This document shows positions 34,208-43,391 of a stretch of DNA of 64,000 nt, in pieces (position 1 is the stretch's first letter; every line of letters starts with the position of its first letter). The DNA comes from an uncultured Lachnospiraceae bacterium (GTDB lineage: Bacteria > Bacillota > Clostridia > Lachnospirales > Lachnospiraceae): positions 166,580 to 230,579 of the forward strand of contig CAJUDZ010000002.1 in NCBI GenBank assembly GCA_910584965.1. Direction: 5' to 3'. The notes below the pieces were generated by a model. That model had not been told where the DNA came from and did no database searches. It was given only the letters and a program-made list of their open reading frames with translations. Position numbers and translations under genes: made by a program.

Positions 34208-36472
34208 ATGAAAAAGAACAAAGCCATTATGGGTCTGGTTATCTTTGTACTTTTGCTGGCTGGCTTCGGGTATATGGCGGCTTTCGGTATCGGTGCGGAT
34301 AAATCGGGCTCCGCTTCCGGCATTAAGCTGGGTCTGGACCTGGCCGGAGGCGTCAGCATCACCTATCAGGTAGTGGGAGAAGAACTGCCCGATAAGGAAG
34401 ATATGAGCGATACGATTTATAAGTTACAGCAGCGTGTCGAGAATTACAGCACGGAAGCCCAGGTATATCAGGAGGGCGACGACCGGATTAACATTGAGAT
34501 TCCGGGTGTTTCCGATGCAAATGCGATTCTGGAAGAGCTGGGACAGCCGGGAACCCTCTATTTTATTGCCCAGACGGACAGCGCAGGAAATCAGAACTAT
34601 GTTGCAAATTACGGCGTTGATGCGGACGGAAATATTACGATGATGTATGATCTGACAAAAACGCTGGAGGAGTTACAGGCGGACGGTTCCATCGTGCTGA
34701 CCGGTACGGATGTGGAAAGCGCTCAGGCCGGTTCCCAGCAGGACAGCCTGATGAACAATACCCAGTATGTGGTACAGCTGACGCTGACGGATGCGGGGAC
34801 GGAAGCTTTTGCGAAGGCGACGGAAAAAGCCTATAATGCGGGAGAGTCCATTGCCATCTATTATGACGGTGAGTTTGTGAGCGTGCCAAACGTACAGGCC
34901 GTTATCTCCGACGGCAGCGCGGTTATTACCGGGCAGGATAATTTCGAAGAAGCGGACAGACTCGCATCAACGATTCGCATCGGCGGTCTGAAACTGGAGC
35001 TTCAGGAACTGCGTTCCAACGTGGTAGGTGCACAGCTCGGTTCCGATGCAATCCGGACAAGCCTGATAGCGGCAGTCGTTGGTTTTGCACTGGTCGTTGT
35101 TTTTATGATTGCAGTTTATTATGTGCCCGGTATTGCGGCCAGCTTATCGCTTGTTTTATATACCGCGCTGATGATCATATTGCTGGATGCTTTTGAAATT
35201 ACGCTGACATTGCCCGGCATTGCGGGTATTATCCTGTCGATCGGTATGGCGGTCGATGCCAATGTCATTATTTTTGCCCGTATCAGAGAGGAACTTGCGA
35301 CCGGAAAAACAGTACAGTCCGCGATCAAAATCGGCTTTTCCAAAGCCCTGTCCGCGATTCTGGACGGCAATATCACGACGTTAATTGCGGCGGCAGTACT
35401 TGCGCTGAAAGGAACCGGAACGATCAAGGGCTTTGCGCAGACGCTGGCTCTCGGTATTATCCTGTCCATGTTTACGGCGCTGATCGTTACGAAATTTATT
35501 TTAAATGCGCTTCATGCGCTCGGCGTGCAGAGCCCGAAGGCTTACGGGGTGGCAAAAGAGAAAAAGACTTTACGGATTTTGTCGAGACAGAAAGTATTCT
35601 TCGCACTTTCCGTTGTCGTAATCCTTGCCGGATTTGTTGTAATGGGAATCAATCAGGGGGCAGGAAAATCGGCATTAAATTACAGCCTGGAATTTGTCGG
35701 CGGTACTTCTACCACACTGACGCTGAATGAAGATATGCCGATCGAAAAGATCGATTCAGATATCGTGCCGTTAATCGAGAACATTACGGGAGACGGCAAT
35801 GTGCAGACGACAAAAGTAGCAGGTTCCAACCAGATTATCATTAAGACGAGAACGCTGAACGTGGAAGAAAGAGAAGCATTTACCAATGTCATGGTGACAA
35901 ATTTCGGTGTGGAAGAAAGCTCCATTACGGCGGAAACGATCAGTGCAACGGTCAGCTCGGAAATGAAATCCGATGCGGTTATTGCGATTGTGGCTGCGGC
36001 AGTCTGCATGCTGGTTTATATCTGGTTCCGCTTTAAGGATATTCGCTTCGGCGCAAGTGCAGTCATCGCCCTGCTGCATGATATTCTGGTAGTGCTCGCG
36101 TTCTACGCGGCTGTCAGAGTGCCGGTCGGCAATACGTTTATTGCATGTATGCTGACGATCGTCGGGTATTCCATCAATGCGACCATCGTCATTTTCGACC
36201 GCATTCGTGAGAATATGAGAGAAATGGGAAGAAAGGAAGATCTGGAAGAAGTGGTCAACAGAAGTATTTCCCAGACCCTGTCCAGAAGCGTTTTCACTTC
36301 CCTGACGACATTCTTTATGGTGGCGTCGTTAGAGGTATTCGGCGTTTCCTCCATCCGGGAATTTGCACTTCCGCTGATGGCCGGAATTATATGCGGTACC
36401 TATTCTTCGATCTGTCTTGCGGGCTCGCTGTGGCATCTGTTCCGTAAGAAGATGGGGAAGCAGGCGGCATAA
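34208..36472 (+). CDS. secDF: Fused protein translocase SecDF
   Basis: A 754-residue fusion of SecD (about 1-430) and SecF (about 440-754), each with six membrane helices and an external domain. SecD has LGLDLAGGVSITYQV and SIGMAVDANVIIFARIREEL. SecF has the linked GGTSTTLTLNEDM and TIVGYSINATIVIFDRIREN. It uses the proton gradient to complete protein export. Such fusions are known in Firmicutes. The SCIFF genes immediately upstream form the usual clostridial arrangement. A terminator follows. Confidence 0.95.
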   Translation: MKKNKAIMGLVIFVLLLAGFGYMAAFGIGADKSGSASGIKLGLDLAGGVSITYQVVGEELPDKEDMSDTIYKLQQRVENYSTEAQVYQEGDDRINIEIPGVSDANAILEELGQPGTLYFIAQTDSAGNQNYVANYGVDADGNITMMYDLTKTLEELQADGSIVLTGTDVESAQAGSQQDSLMNNTQYVVQLTLTDAGTEAFAKATEKAYNAGESIAIYYDGEFVSVPNVQAVISDGSAVITGQDNFEEADRLASTIRIGGLKLELQELRSNVVGAQLGSDAIRTSLIAAVVGFALVVVFMIAVYYVPGIAASLSLVLYTALMIILLDAFEITLTLPGIAGIILSIGMAVDANVIIFARIREELATGKTVQSAIKIGFSKALSAILDGNITTLIAAAVLALKGTGTIKGFAQTLALGIILSMFTALIVTKFILNALHALGVQSPKAYGVAKEKKTLRILSRQKVFFALSVVVILAGFVVMGINQGAGKSALNYSLEFVGGTSTTLTLNEDMPIEKIDSDIVPLIENITGDGNVQTTKVAGSNQIIIKTRTLNVEEREAFTNVMVTNFGVEESSITAETISATVSSEMKSDAVIAIVAAAVCMLVYIWFRFKDIRFGASAVIALLHDILVVLAFYAAVRVPVGNTFIACMLTIVGYSINATIVIFDRIRENMREMGRKEDLEEVVNRSISQTLSRSVFTSLTTFFMVASLEVFGVSSIREFALPLMAGIICGTYSSICLAGSLWHLFRKKMGKQAA

Positions 36473-36499
36473 AATAGGAAAACTGAAAGAACTGATTGA

Positions 36500-36538
36500 A
36501 AAATCCTCCATGGGGCAGTATACATGGGGGATTTTTTG
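36500..36538 (+). terminator. Intrinsic terminator after secDF
   Basis: AAAATCCTCCATG pairs with CATGGGGGATTTT (one G-T pair), then a T run. It separates secDF from the unknown cassette. Confidence 0.85.
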
Positions 36539-36720
36539 TTTCATAGGATTACTTCGTCAAAATCGTAAGACTGAACGCAGACTTTTGGTTGCTTTTGGTT
36601 GTGGTAATCAAAATTAAGTCAGAATATTTACATTCAGAGGTTTTAATGCTATAATTTAGCAAATAGTATATATACGCTTGTCCACTGAGGGTACAGATGT
36701 TTTATATATGGGAGGCTGAA

Positions 36721-37440
36721 ATGGCATTGATAAAAAATTGTCAAATGAGCATATTTGGGAGTTATGAAGGTATTGTGCCGGAAAGCGAACTCGTTCGCAA
36801 GCTGGCGGATGCTTTGAAAGAATATGAATTTATTCCGGGGACGATTGATGTGGGTTTTTTTGATTCTTCTAAAGGAGAGGCTTCCATTGGAAAAAGAATC
36901 CATATGGTTTCGGATGATGGGTGCTGGAAAATAAATATTATGATGGAACGGATCAATTTTACCTATTCTTATAAAGAAGGAACGAAAGAATATTCCAGGA
37001 TAAATAATGTTTGTGATGCAGCCTTGAAGTTTTCGGAGTGTGTTTTCAGTGTGCTGGGAGAAATCAGAGGAAGAAGGCTTGCGCTGAATTGTAAAGTTCC
37101 GTATGAATTGACCGATGATGACATTCGAAAACTTATTTTGAAAGATACTATGGGCATTTCGCAATATAAAGAAGGTGTGCAGAGGCAGCTTTTGCACCTT
37201 GTAAATACCGCTGTTATCGAATTTGGAAATGGAAAAACGGAAGAAAGTAATGTGGTTTTTAAAACGGAAGTCGATGCGAGAAAGAGTGAGAAAAGGCTGA
37301 TAATTACCTGTGATATTAATACGCTGGCGGAAAATAAGCAGTTGAAATTTGTTCCGGAAGATCTGAATATGTATGTAGTTGCAGCGCGGGAAAAAATAAG
37401 CGGGATGCTGTTGGACTTTCAGTCTTTTATGGAAAGGTAG
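36721..37440 (+). CDS. Unknown cassette, gene 1: 239-residue protein
   Basis: I do not recognise this protein. It begins MALIKNCQMSIFGSYEGIVP and has alternating beta and helix character, with a strand pattern (CWKINIMMERINFTYSY) like that of beta-sandwich proteins of the TIGR04255 sort. That comparison is only on appearance. ATG 36721 is taken because GGGAGG lies upstream; an earlier ATG at 36697 overlaps that site. It starts about 250 bases after secDF and is followed by a second gene after nine bases. Confidence 0.65.
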   Translation: MALIKNCQMSIFGSYEGIVPESELVRKLADALKEYEFIPGTIDVGFFDSSKGEASIGKRIHMVSDDGCWKINIMMERINFTYSYKEGTKEYSRINNVCDAALKFSECVFSVLGEIRGRRLALNCKVPYELTDDDIRKLILKDTMGISQYKEGVQRQLLHLVNTAVIEFGNGKTEESNVVFKTEVDARKSEKRLIITCDINTLAENKQLKFVPEDLNMYVVAAREKISGMLLDFQSFMER

Positions 37441-37449
37441 AGGCCGTAT

Positions 37450-38163
37450 ATGATATGTACTGTACCATATGAAGAGAAAAGATTATTTCAAAACAGGTTG
37501 GTGACAGATGACTTTCTGGAAGATGATCAGATTCTTTCATTATGGGAAGATTATGCCTGGAATGAAAGCGAAGATATGACTGTGGAGCGGAGAAATTGCC
37601 AGAAGATCCCCGGATTCATGATAAAGAATACGATGGAAGATAAAATAGACAGTTTGTCATTATCGGACGATGAGGATAGCAGCGACGGACAAAGTTCGGA
37701 TTTACCATTATCGTATTTCAGAGAAGAAAGAGAAGCTTTCATAAGTAATTGTAAGATGCAGCTGTTAAACAGTATTATCAGTGATGAATTTATTGATGGA
37801 GAAGTATCGAGAACAGAGAAGCTTGTAAAGGAGCTGTTCTGGCAGAATAAAGAAGAAGTCATATCGGCGCTGATGGATATTTATCTGGAATATTTTTCAA
37901 AGCAGGATACACATGTTCTGAAAGGAATATTGGAACTGTTATCTGTTCTGCCATATGACGATGTCAAGCCGTCAGGTCAGATCATGGCGCTGGGAGTCAT
38001 GCGTCACTGGAATAAATATGTAGTAAAAAAAGGAATACAGCTGTATGAACGCTGGAATTCCAAAGAAGGAATTGAAATTATAAAGGCGCTGCATTTTGAA
38101 GAGACACGGTTTCAGAAATATGCAGAGCAGGTAATTGAATATCTTGAAAGGGATGGAACATAA
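37450..38163 (+). CDS. Unknown cassette, gene 2: 237-residue protein
   Basis: A hydrophilic, acidic protein with no known motif. The middle is rich in Ser and Asp (SLSLSDDEDSSDGQSSDLPL), and the second half is helical and may be a repeat-type scaffold (KGILELLSVLPYDDVKPSGQ). It is translated right after gene 1 (9-base gap) and just before gene 3 (2-base gap), so the three products probably act together. Confidence 0.65.
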   Translation: MICTVPYEEKRLFQNRLVTDDFLEDDQILSLWEDYAWNESEDMTVERRNCQKIPGFMIKNTMEDKIDSLSLSDDEDSSDGQSSDLPLSYFREEREAFISNCKMQLLNSIISDEFIDGEVSRTEKLVKELFWQNKEEVISALMDIYLEYFSKQDTHVLKGILELLSVLPYDDVKPSGQIMALGVMRHWNKYVVKKGIQLYERWNSKEGIEIIKALHFEETRFQKYAEQVIEYLERDGT

Positions 38164-38165
38164 GA

Positions 38166-38732
38166 ATGCCTTTTTTGGTACGAAAGATATTGAAGGATGA
38201 GAGCATTGAGCACATAGAGAATATAAAGGATGCCGATTTTCTGCATCAAAGTGCAGATGTGCCGACAACGGAGTTTCGCACAAAACACAGTGCACTTTCT
38301 ACTTATATTATTGATAATCTGAATGAACTGGATAAAGCGGTACTGGCGATTGCAACAACATCTTCCAAACTCTCCAGTATGGAATTTATTGTACTGGATA
38401 CGGAAATTCTCAGAGCAATCGGACTGAAATATGAGCAGACGCATCCGGGAATGGAGATTCCATATGAAGAGATGCAGAATTTTCATTATGATATTGTAGA
38501 CGTAAATATAGAAAATCTGGCGAAGTGTCTGGAAGCATATAAGAAAACAATGGAGATAGATGCTAATAAAAGTATTTATATTGTTGATTATGCGGAAGGA
38601 AAAATAAAAGATCTGGTGAAAGCTGCCATACGGAATGGAAAGTTTAATTTAGAAAAAGTGCCCGCCGAGCTGAATAAGGCAATCAGTAAATTACAGAAAG
38701 AATTAAAAGAAATCCCGTCAGGAACTTTATAA
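38166..38732 (+). CDS. Unknown cassette, gene 3: 188-residue protein
   Basis: A soluble protein of mixed character (VRKILKDESIEHIENIKDAD, then LSTYIIDNLNELDKAVLAIA). No catalytic motif is evident. The start is two bases after the stop of gene 2. The bidirectional terminator overlaps its last codons, which closes the cassette. Confidence 0.65.
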   Translation: MPFLVRKILKDESIEHIENIKDADFLHQSADVPTTEFRTKHSALSTYIIDNLNELDKAVLAIATTSSKLSSMEFIVLDTEILRAIGLKYEQTHPGMEIPYEEMQNFHYDIVDVNIENLAKCLEAYKKTMEIDANKSIYIVDYAEGKIKDLVKAAIRNGKFNLEKVPAELNKAISKLQKELKEIPSGTL

Positions 38733-38756
38733 ACGAGTTCCTGACAGGATTTTTTT
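38711..38756. terminator. Bidirectional terminator between the unknown cassette and the XRE gene
   Basis: AATCC-GTCAGGAACT pairs with AGTTCCTGAC-GGATT with one bulged base each side, followed by seven T on the plus strand. The minus strand is T-rich too. The stem overlaps the stop of gene 3. Confidence 0.8.
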
Positions 38757-38773
38757 GTTAGTCCGTGAAATAT

Positions 38774-39262
38774 TCATTTTTCTGTTACTGATGTTTCCGG
38801 CGGCATCATTTCTCTTTGCGCATCTATTCTCCGATTGCGGCATTTCACTTTCATGAAGGCAAGGATATCCTCCTGATCACGGTCGTTTAACAGTTGATAG
38901 TAGTAGAGGACGAGTTTTTCCTGCCGCTTCAAAAATTTGAATTTTTTGTTGTTCTCGGGAATGCTTATATGTTTCAGAAATTCAGTTAAATCATCGGCTT
39001 CTGATTTGTTTCCCATAGATTCTTCCGATGGATGCTCCGCATTTTGATGATGATTGATTGACAGTTCCAGAAAGCTGTTTAAAGGAACATTATATAATCT
39101 GGATAAATGATAGAGAGAGTTTACAGGCGGCGAAATGCGTCCTGTTTCGTAGTGGGAATAAGTCTGTCTTGTGATATTTAATTGTGATGCGACATATTCC
39201 TGTGAGTAGTTGTAGGATTTACGGAGTTCTTTTAAATATTTTTCCAATGGTTTTCCTGACAT
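38774..39262 (-). CDS. XRE-family transcriptional regulator
   Basis: A 162-residue protein. The N-terminal helix-turn-helix (about residues 10-65: SQEYVASQLNITRQTYSHYE, then GRISPPVNSLYHLSRLYNVP) is typical of Cro/CI-type repressors. The C-terminal part has no known domain. It is transcribed towards the unknown cassette; its upstream side faces a 320-base region with a palindrome at 39421-39437. The RBS AAAGGAGA is about 13 bases from ATG 39262, so the start is approximate. Confidence 0.85.
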   Translation of the reverse strand: MSGKPLEKYLKELRKSYNYSQEYVASQLNITRQTYSHYETGRISPPVNSLYHLSRLYNVPLNSFLELSINHHQNAEHPSEESMGNKSEADDLTEFLKHISIPENNKKFKFLKRQEKLVLYYYQLLNDRDQEDILAFMKVKCRNRRIDAQREMMPPETSVTEK

Positions 39263-39420
39263 TTTCCGGTCACACTCTCCTTTATCTGTATCTTTGGTAG
39301 AAAGCCCGCTTTCCAGAGCTTCATATGAAAACCTTTTCTGATAAAATTATTGTATGTAAATAATTGGGAACCAATTAATCGCAATGTATTACAAAAAGTA
39401 CTTGAAAATATATTCATAAT

Positions 39421-39437
39421 AGCATATGATATATGCT
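39421..39437. promoter_or_regulatory. Palindromic operator candidate
   Basis: AGCATAT-GAT-ATATGCT is a perfect 7-3-7 palindrome; an AGCATA half-site recurs at 39455-39460. It lies in the divergent region between the XRE gene and the secreted-protein gene, so an XRE operator is plausible. The rest of the AT-rich 39263-39585 gap shows only this and a leader hairpin. Confidence 0.5.
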
Positions 39438-39531
39438 GTAAGTATATTGAAAATAGCATACTACATATAGAAAGATTTTCAGAATAGCAAGGTCTGGTTG
39501 AACGTTAATCAGAAAATTAAATTGGTGGCTA

Positions 39532-39554
39532 CGCAGACAAAATTTTGTTCTGCG
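39532..39554 (+). promoter_or_regulatory. Leader stem-loop just upstream of the secreted-protein gene
   Basis: CGCAGA (39532-39537) pairs with TCTGCG (39549-39554), with AAAATTTT between, about 17 bases before the AAGGAGG site. It may stabilise the abundant leader mRNA. Confidence 0.4.
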
Positions 39555-39585
39555 ACACAAATAAACTTTTTAAGGAGGAAAGAGA

Positions 39586-40275
39586 ATGAAAACTAAATTC
39601 ATTCAGAAACTCATGGCAGGCGCTTTAGCGGCAGCTCTTGTTGTAGCACCGTCCACAAGCGTTTTTGCCAGCAGCCTTGACAGCGCTGGTCAGGGCAGCG
39701 GCGGCCAGGGCTCAACGCCGGAAGACAAGGTCATTGAAATTGTCAATGAATCTAATGACGACGGCGGTTCTGCGGTAAGCAGCATTGCGCAGATTGCAGA
39801 GACCAGTTCCGTAGCGGGCGTAACAACCAGCGTAAAGGGTGTGTACCTTGCAACCAGTGTAAATGGCGTGGCAATTACTACGAGCGTTGCAAATATTGCA
39901 AGCAGCTACAATTTAGGTGCCGGTGAGACACCTTACGCGCGCGTTTACAACATGGATGTTAAGAAGAGCCCTCTTGCAGCGGCTGCAATCAATTCGGCTG
40001 CAGAAGCACTTGGCGCAACGGTAGGTCCTTACATCAACGTTGAGCTCGGCTTTGTAAAAGGCGGTAAGTTCGGTCTGCTTCCGACTGACGGAGCGCCGAT
40101 CACAATGAGCTTTGGTATTCCGAAGTCCTTTGTACAGACTGGTGCAACTTATGCGGTTATCTGTGTACGTCCTGGCGGAGCAGTAACGGTTCTGCCGAAC
40201 ACAAGCACAAATCCGAATGTTGTAACTTTCTCCACGACAGGTGGACAGGGTGCATATGCGATCATCAAATACTAA
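39586..40275 (+). CDS. Secreted protein of unknown function at the head of the polysaccharide cluster
   Basis: A 229-residue exported protein. The signal peptide (MKTKFIQKLMAGALAAALVV) ends with an AXA cleavage site (VFA-SS) near residue 29. Mature sequence is Ser/Gly/Ala/Val/Thr-rich and holds an imperfect internal repeat: TTSVKGVYLATSVNGVAITT. No anchor or lipobox, so it is free or bound non-covalently. The RBS AAGGAGG is very strong and the codons are well adapted, which suggests high expression. Function unknown. The next gene begins four bases after its stop. Confidence 0.7.
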   Translation: MKTKFIQKLMAGALAAALVVAPSTSVFASSLDSAGQGSGGQGSTPEDKVIEIVNESNDDGGSAVSSIAQIAETSSVAGVTTSVKGVYLATSVNGVAITTSVANIASSYNLGAGETPYARVYNMDVKKSPLAAAAINSAAEALGATVGPYINVELGFVKGGKFGLLPTDGAPITMSFGIPKSFVQTGATYAVICVRPGGAVTVLPNTSTNPNVVTFSTTGGQGAYAIIKY

Positions 40276-40279
40276 TTTG

Positions 40280-42073
40280 ATGAAGCAAAACACGAAGGCT
40301 GGGAGAAGAGTTTTCTTCTTCCAGTACCTTCTGCTATTTGTAGTGTTGATTTTCAGTATCTGTCAGTACAGCATATACAGGCTGTATGGGTTTACTATTT
40401 ATCCGGATGAGTTCGGATATTGGGCAAGCGCGGCACAGTGGATCGGATTTGACTGGTCTGAGGCCGCATCGTTAGGTTCTTATTATTCTTTTGGATACAG
40501 TATACTGCTTGCGCCGATTCTGAAGTTTTGTGAGGACAGTGTTATCGCTTATCGGGCAGCGGTATTGCTCAATGTGATTTTTCAGTGTATTTCGGCAGGC
40601 CTTCTATGGAAGATTTACAGAAAACTTGAAAAACATATGCCTGAAATATGGATTATATTTGCGGCAGGCACGGCGGTTTTTTATCCTGCATGGATTTTTT
40701 ATACGCAGATGACATTGTCGGAGGCGCTTCTTGCCTTTTGGTACGTGTTAATCTGTTATCAGTTGATTGATTTGTTGGAAGAATCGAAAATGGCGGCGGT
40801 ATTATGCCGGGTTTTGCTACTGTCGCTATCATTTCTTTATTTATATTTTATTCACATGCGCACGGTAGGGGTGGTGGCAGCGGCCGTACTGGTGCTGATT
40901 TTTTTTCTGTGGCAGAGACCGGAATACCGGAAACTGTTGCTGTGTATCCTGGCAGTCCTGATTGCCGGTGCGGTACTTGGGATATGGATGAAAGGCCAGG
41001 TAACGCAGAATGTTTATGCTGTGGCAGATGTAAAACATCTGTCAGTAAATGATTATGCAGGTCAGCTTGGTAAAATAAAGCGTCTGCTTACGTTTGATGG
41101 AATGTTACAGTTTCTGGAAAGTTATGCCGGAAAGCTTTATTATCTGGGAATGGCCTCTTTTGGTCTGTTTTATCCGGCGGTGGCTGCCTGTATCAGGAGA
41201 ACGGCCAGACTGGTTCGGAATATCTGCAGAAAGTCGGATTGTGAAAAGAAAGACTGGTTTTACTTTTTTCTGCTGCTTTCCATGCTGGGACAGGTTGCTG
41301 TTACGGCAATCTATACAGGCGTTGGGGGAAGATTGGATGGAATCGTTTATGGCAGATATAATGAGTATCTTTTGCCTCTTTTTATGGGAATTGGTATTTT
41401 GGTTCTGGCGGAAAGCGAACGTCCGTGGAGGATCTTACTGGGCAATATTGTGATTTCTACGATATTGTTTGGTGTCGTGTTATGGTGTGCATCGCATAGT
41501 GATTCCACATATATGTACGGCTTTTTTATTACGGGCCTTTGCCACCTTCTGGAGGATGTTTTTACGGTGCAGGCGGTGCCGGAATTTATAAAATCTTATG
41601 TTTTTGGCCTCTTGCTGATGGTAATTCTGACGATATGTGTCCAACTTGGGAAAAAGGACAGACGGACAGTCTGTGCAATGAGCATCGTGTTACTGATGGA
41701 AATACTTCTTACGTTAAACCTGAACCGGAAATATACATGGCCATATAACAGTGCAAATTATTATGATTTAAGAGTTTATGAGTTCATAGAAGATTATGAA
41801 ATGGAAAATGTCCGTGTGCCTGTCAGGTATCTGTACGGCGGCGGAAGACAGTATATCGATCTGATTCAGTTTGTGATGCGGGATGAAGCGATTGAGATCA
41901 TTGAGATGAAAGATGATTCCGGAAAAGAACATGGCTGGGAAACGATTAAAGAATCGATTTCGACGGATGGATTTCTGATTGTTGATTATAAATGTATTTA
42001 TATGGAGGAACTGGAACAAGCGTATCAAAAATGCACAGAAGGGAATAACTTTGTGCTGTTCCTGACACAGTGA
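40280..42073 (+). CDS. Polytopic membrane protein, GT-C-like, paralogue 1
   Basis: A 597-residue protein with about 12 hydrophobic segments. Near residue 35 it has YPDEFGYWASAAQWIGFDWS, followed by a FGYSILLAP stretch. This acidic first-loop motif in a many-helix protein resembles GT-C (GT39/ArnT-like) glycosyltransferases, but the exact activity is unknown. A homologue with the same FADEFGYAASAA motif and length lies at 48555-50333. The start is uncertain: ATG 40280 has no clear RBS, and a GTG at 40241 lies inside the preceding gene. Translation may be coupled to the secreted-protein gene. Confidence 0.7.
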   Translation: MKQNTKAGRRVFFFQYLLLFVVLIFSICQYSIYRLYGFTIYPDEFGYWASAAQWIGFDWSEAASLGSYYSFGYSILLAPILKFCEDSVIAYRAAVLLNVIFQCISAGLLWKIYRKLEKHMPEIWIIFAAGTAVFYPAWIFYTQMTLSEALLAFWYVLICYQLIDLLEESKMAAVLCRVLLLSLSFLYLYFIHMRTVGVVAAAVLVLIFFLWQRPEYRKLLLCILAVLIAGAVLGIWMKGQVTQNVYAVADVKHLSVNDYAGQLGKIKRLLTFDGMLQFLESYAGKLYYLGMASFGLFYPAVAACIRRTARLVRNICRKSDCEKKDWFYFFLLLSMLGQVAVTAIYTGVGGRLDGIVYGRYNEYLLPLFMGIGILVLAESERPWRILLGNIVISTILFGVVLWCASHSDSTYMYGFFITGLCHLLEDVFTVQAVPEFIKSYVFGLLLMVILTICVQLGKKDRRTVCAMSIVLLMEILLTLNLNRKYTWPYNSANYYDLRVYEFIEDYEMENVRVPVRYLYGGGRQYIDLIQFVMRDEAIEIIEMKDDSGKEHGWETIKESISTDGFLIVDYKCIYMEELEQAYQKCTEGNNFVLFLTQ

Positions 42074-42096
42074 AGGAAAAGAAAGGGAGTCGAAAG

Positions 42097-43134
42097 ATGA
42101 AGTTAATTATCCAAATTCCATGCTATAACGAAGCGGAGACTCTGGAAATTGCGCTGGATGCACTTCCAAAGCAGATAGAAGGCATCGATGAAATCGAATA
42201 CCTGATCATTAACGACGGCAGTCAGGATGATACCGTAGCGGTGGCGAAAAAATGGGGCGTGCATCATGTCGTGAATTTTAAACAGAATAAGGGACTGGCA
42301 AAGGGATTTATGGCCGGTCTTGATGGCTGTCTCAGAAACGGCGCGGATATTATTGTGAATACCGATGCGGATAATCAGTATTGCGGCGATGATATCCAGA
42401 AGCTGATTCAACCGATTCTGGACGGAAAGGCCGATATGGTTATCGGTGCAAGACCGATTGATGAAACGGAGCACTTTTCTTATGTGAAAAAGAAATTACA
42501 GCATTTCGGAAGCTGGGTTGTAAGAAAAGCCTCTAATACGGATATACCGGATGCGCCCAGCGGTTTCCGTGCGTTCAGCAGAGAAGCGGCGATGCGTATC
42601 AATGTGGTCAACGATTATACATATACACTGGAAACAATTGTACAGGCTGGCCGGGAAAGAATGGCAATTACGAGCGTTCCTGTCCGTACCAACGGCGAGC
42701 TGCGCCCGTCAAGGCTTTTTAACAGCATCTGGGGCTATGTAAAAAAGAGTATGCTGACGATTCTGAGAGCCTATATGATGTATAAACCATTGAAGAGTTT
42801 TACATTTCTTGCAGTTATACCGACAATCATAGGTTTTGCTATCGGTTTTCGTTTTCTCTACTATATGGCGGTAGGGACAGCAAGTGGTCATGTGCAGTCG
42901 TTGATTTTGGGCTGTACGTTGATTATTATCGGTTTTTTGACGTTGATGATCGGGCTTATGGCGGATGTCATTGCAGCGAACAGAAAACTGCTGCAGGATA
43001 CGCAGTATCATGCGAGACGCTCGGAGTATGAAGCGATCTATATGCAGAAGAAAATGGAGAAAGAGGCTGTCAGAACATACCGGGTCATCAGCAATGAAGA
43101 GTCAGCGCCGCTTGTGGAGGCGGGAGAAGGCTGA
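42097..43134 (+). CDS. Family 2 glycosyltransferase with C-terminal membrane helices
   Basis: A 345-residue protein of the ArnC/DPM1-like type. It has the nucleotide-binding start MKLIIQIPCYNEAETLEIAL, then DGSQDDT and the metal-binding DADNQY (DxD). Two hydrophobic segments near 245-300 (LAVIPTIIGFAIGFRFLYYM) suggest transfer to a lipid-phosphate carrier. It may feed a donor to the GT-C-like protein just upstream. The start is ATG 42097, with GGGAGTC upstream; an in-frame ATG at 42070 is earlier. Confidence 0.87.
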   Translation: MKLIIQIPCYNEAETLEIALDALPKQIEGIDEIEYLIINDGSQDDTVAVAKKWGVHHVVNFKQNKGLAKGFMAGLDGCLRNGADIIVNTDADNQYCGDDIQKLIQPILDGKADMVIGARPIDETEHFSYVKKKLQHFGSWVVRKASNTDIPDAPSGFRAFSREAAMRINVVNDYTYTLETIVQAGRERMAITSVPVRTNGELRPSRLFNSIWGYVKKSMLTILRAYMMYKPLKSFTFLAVIPTIIGFAIGFRFLYYMAVGTASGHVQSLILGCTLIIIGFLTLMIGLMADVIAANRKLLQDTQYHARRSEYEAIYMQKKMEKEAVRTYRVISNEESAPLVEAGEG

Positions 43135-43391
43135 AAAGCTGTTTTGGTTCGGAAGAAGAACGGTTTGATATGATTTCTGCCTGTTCAGAATTCTCACAGA
43201 CTGGCATTGGATGAAACAGCGGTTTGTCAAATAAAATAGTATGTTTAAAAACGTATGTTGAGAGTGTGGCTTTGATAAAACGTCTGTGTCTGTGTTGCTG
43301 TGGGGATTCTGAATGGGCAGAAATTGTATTGAGGGTGTGGTACTGCTTTTCCCCGTTTTTTTATTTTATGAGGAATAAAGGTATTTGTTAT

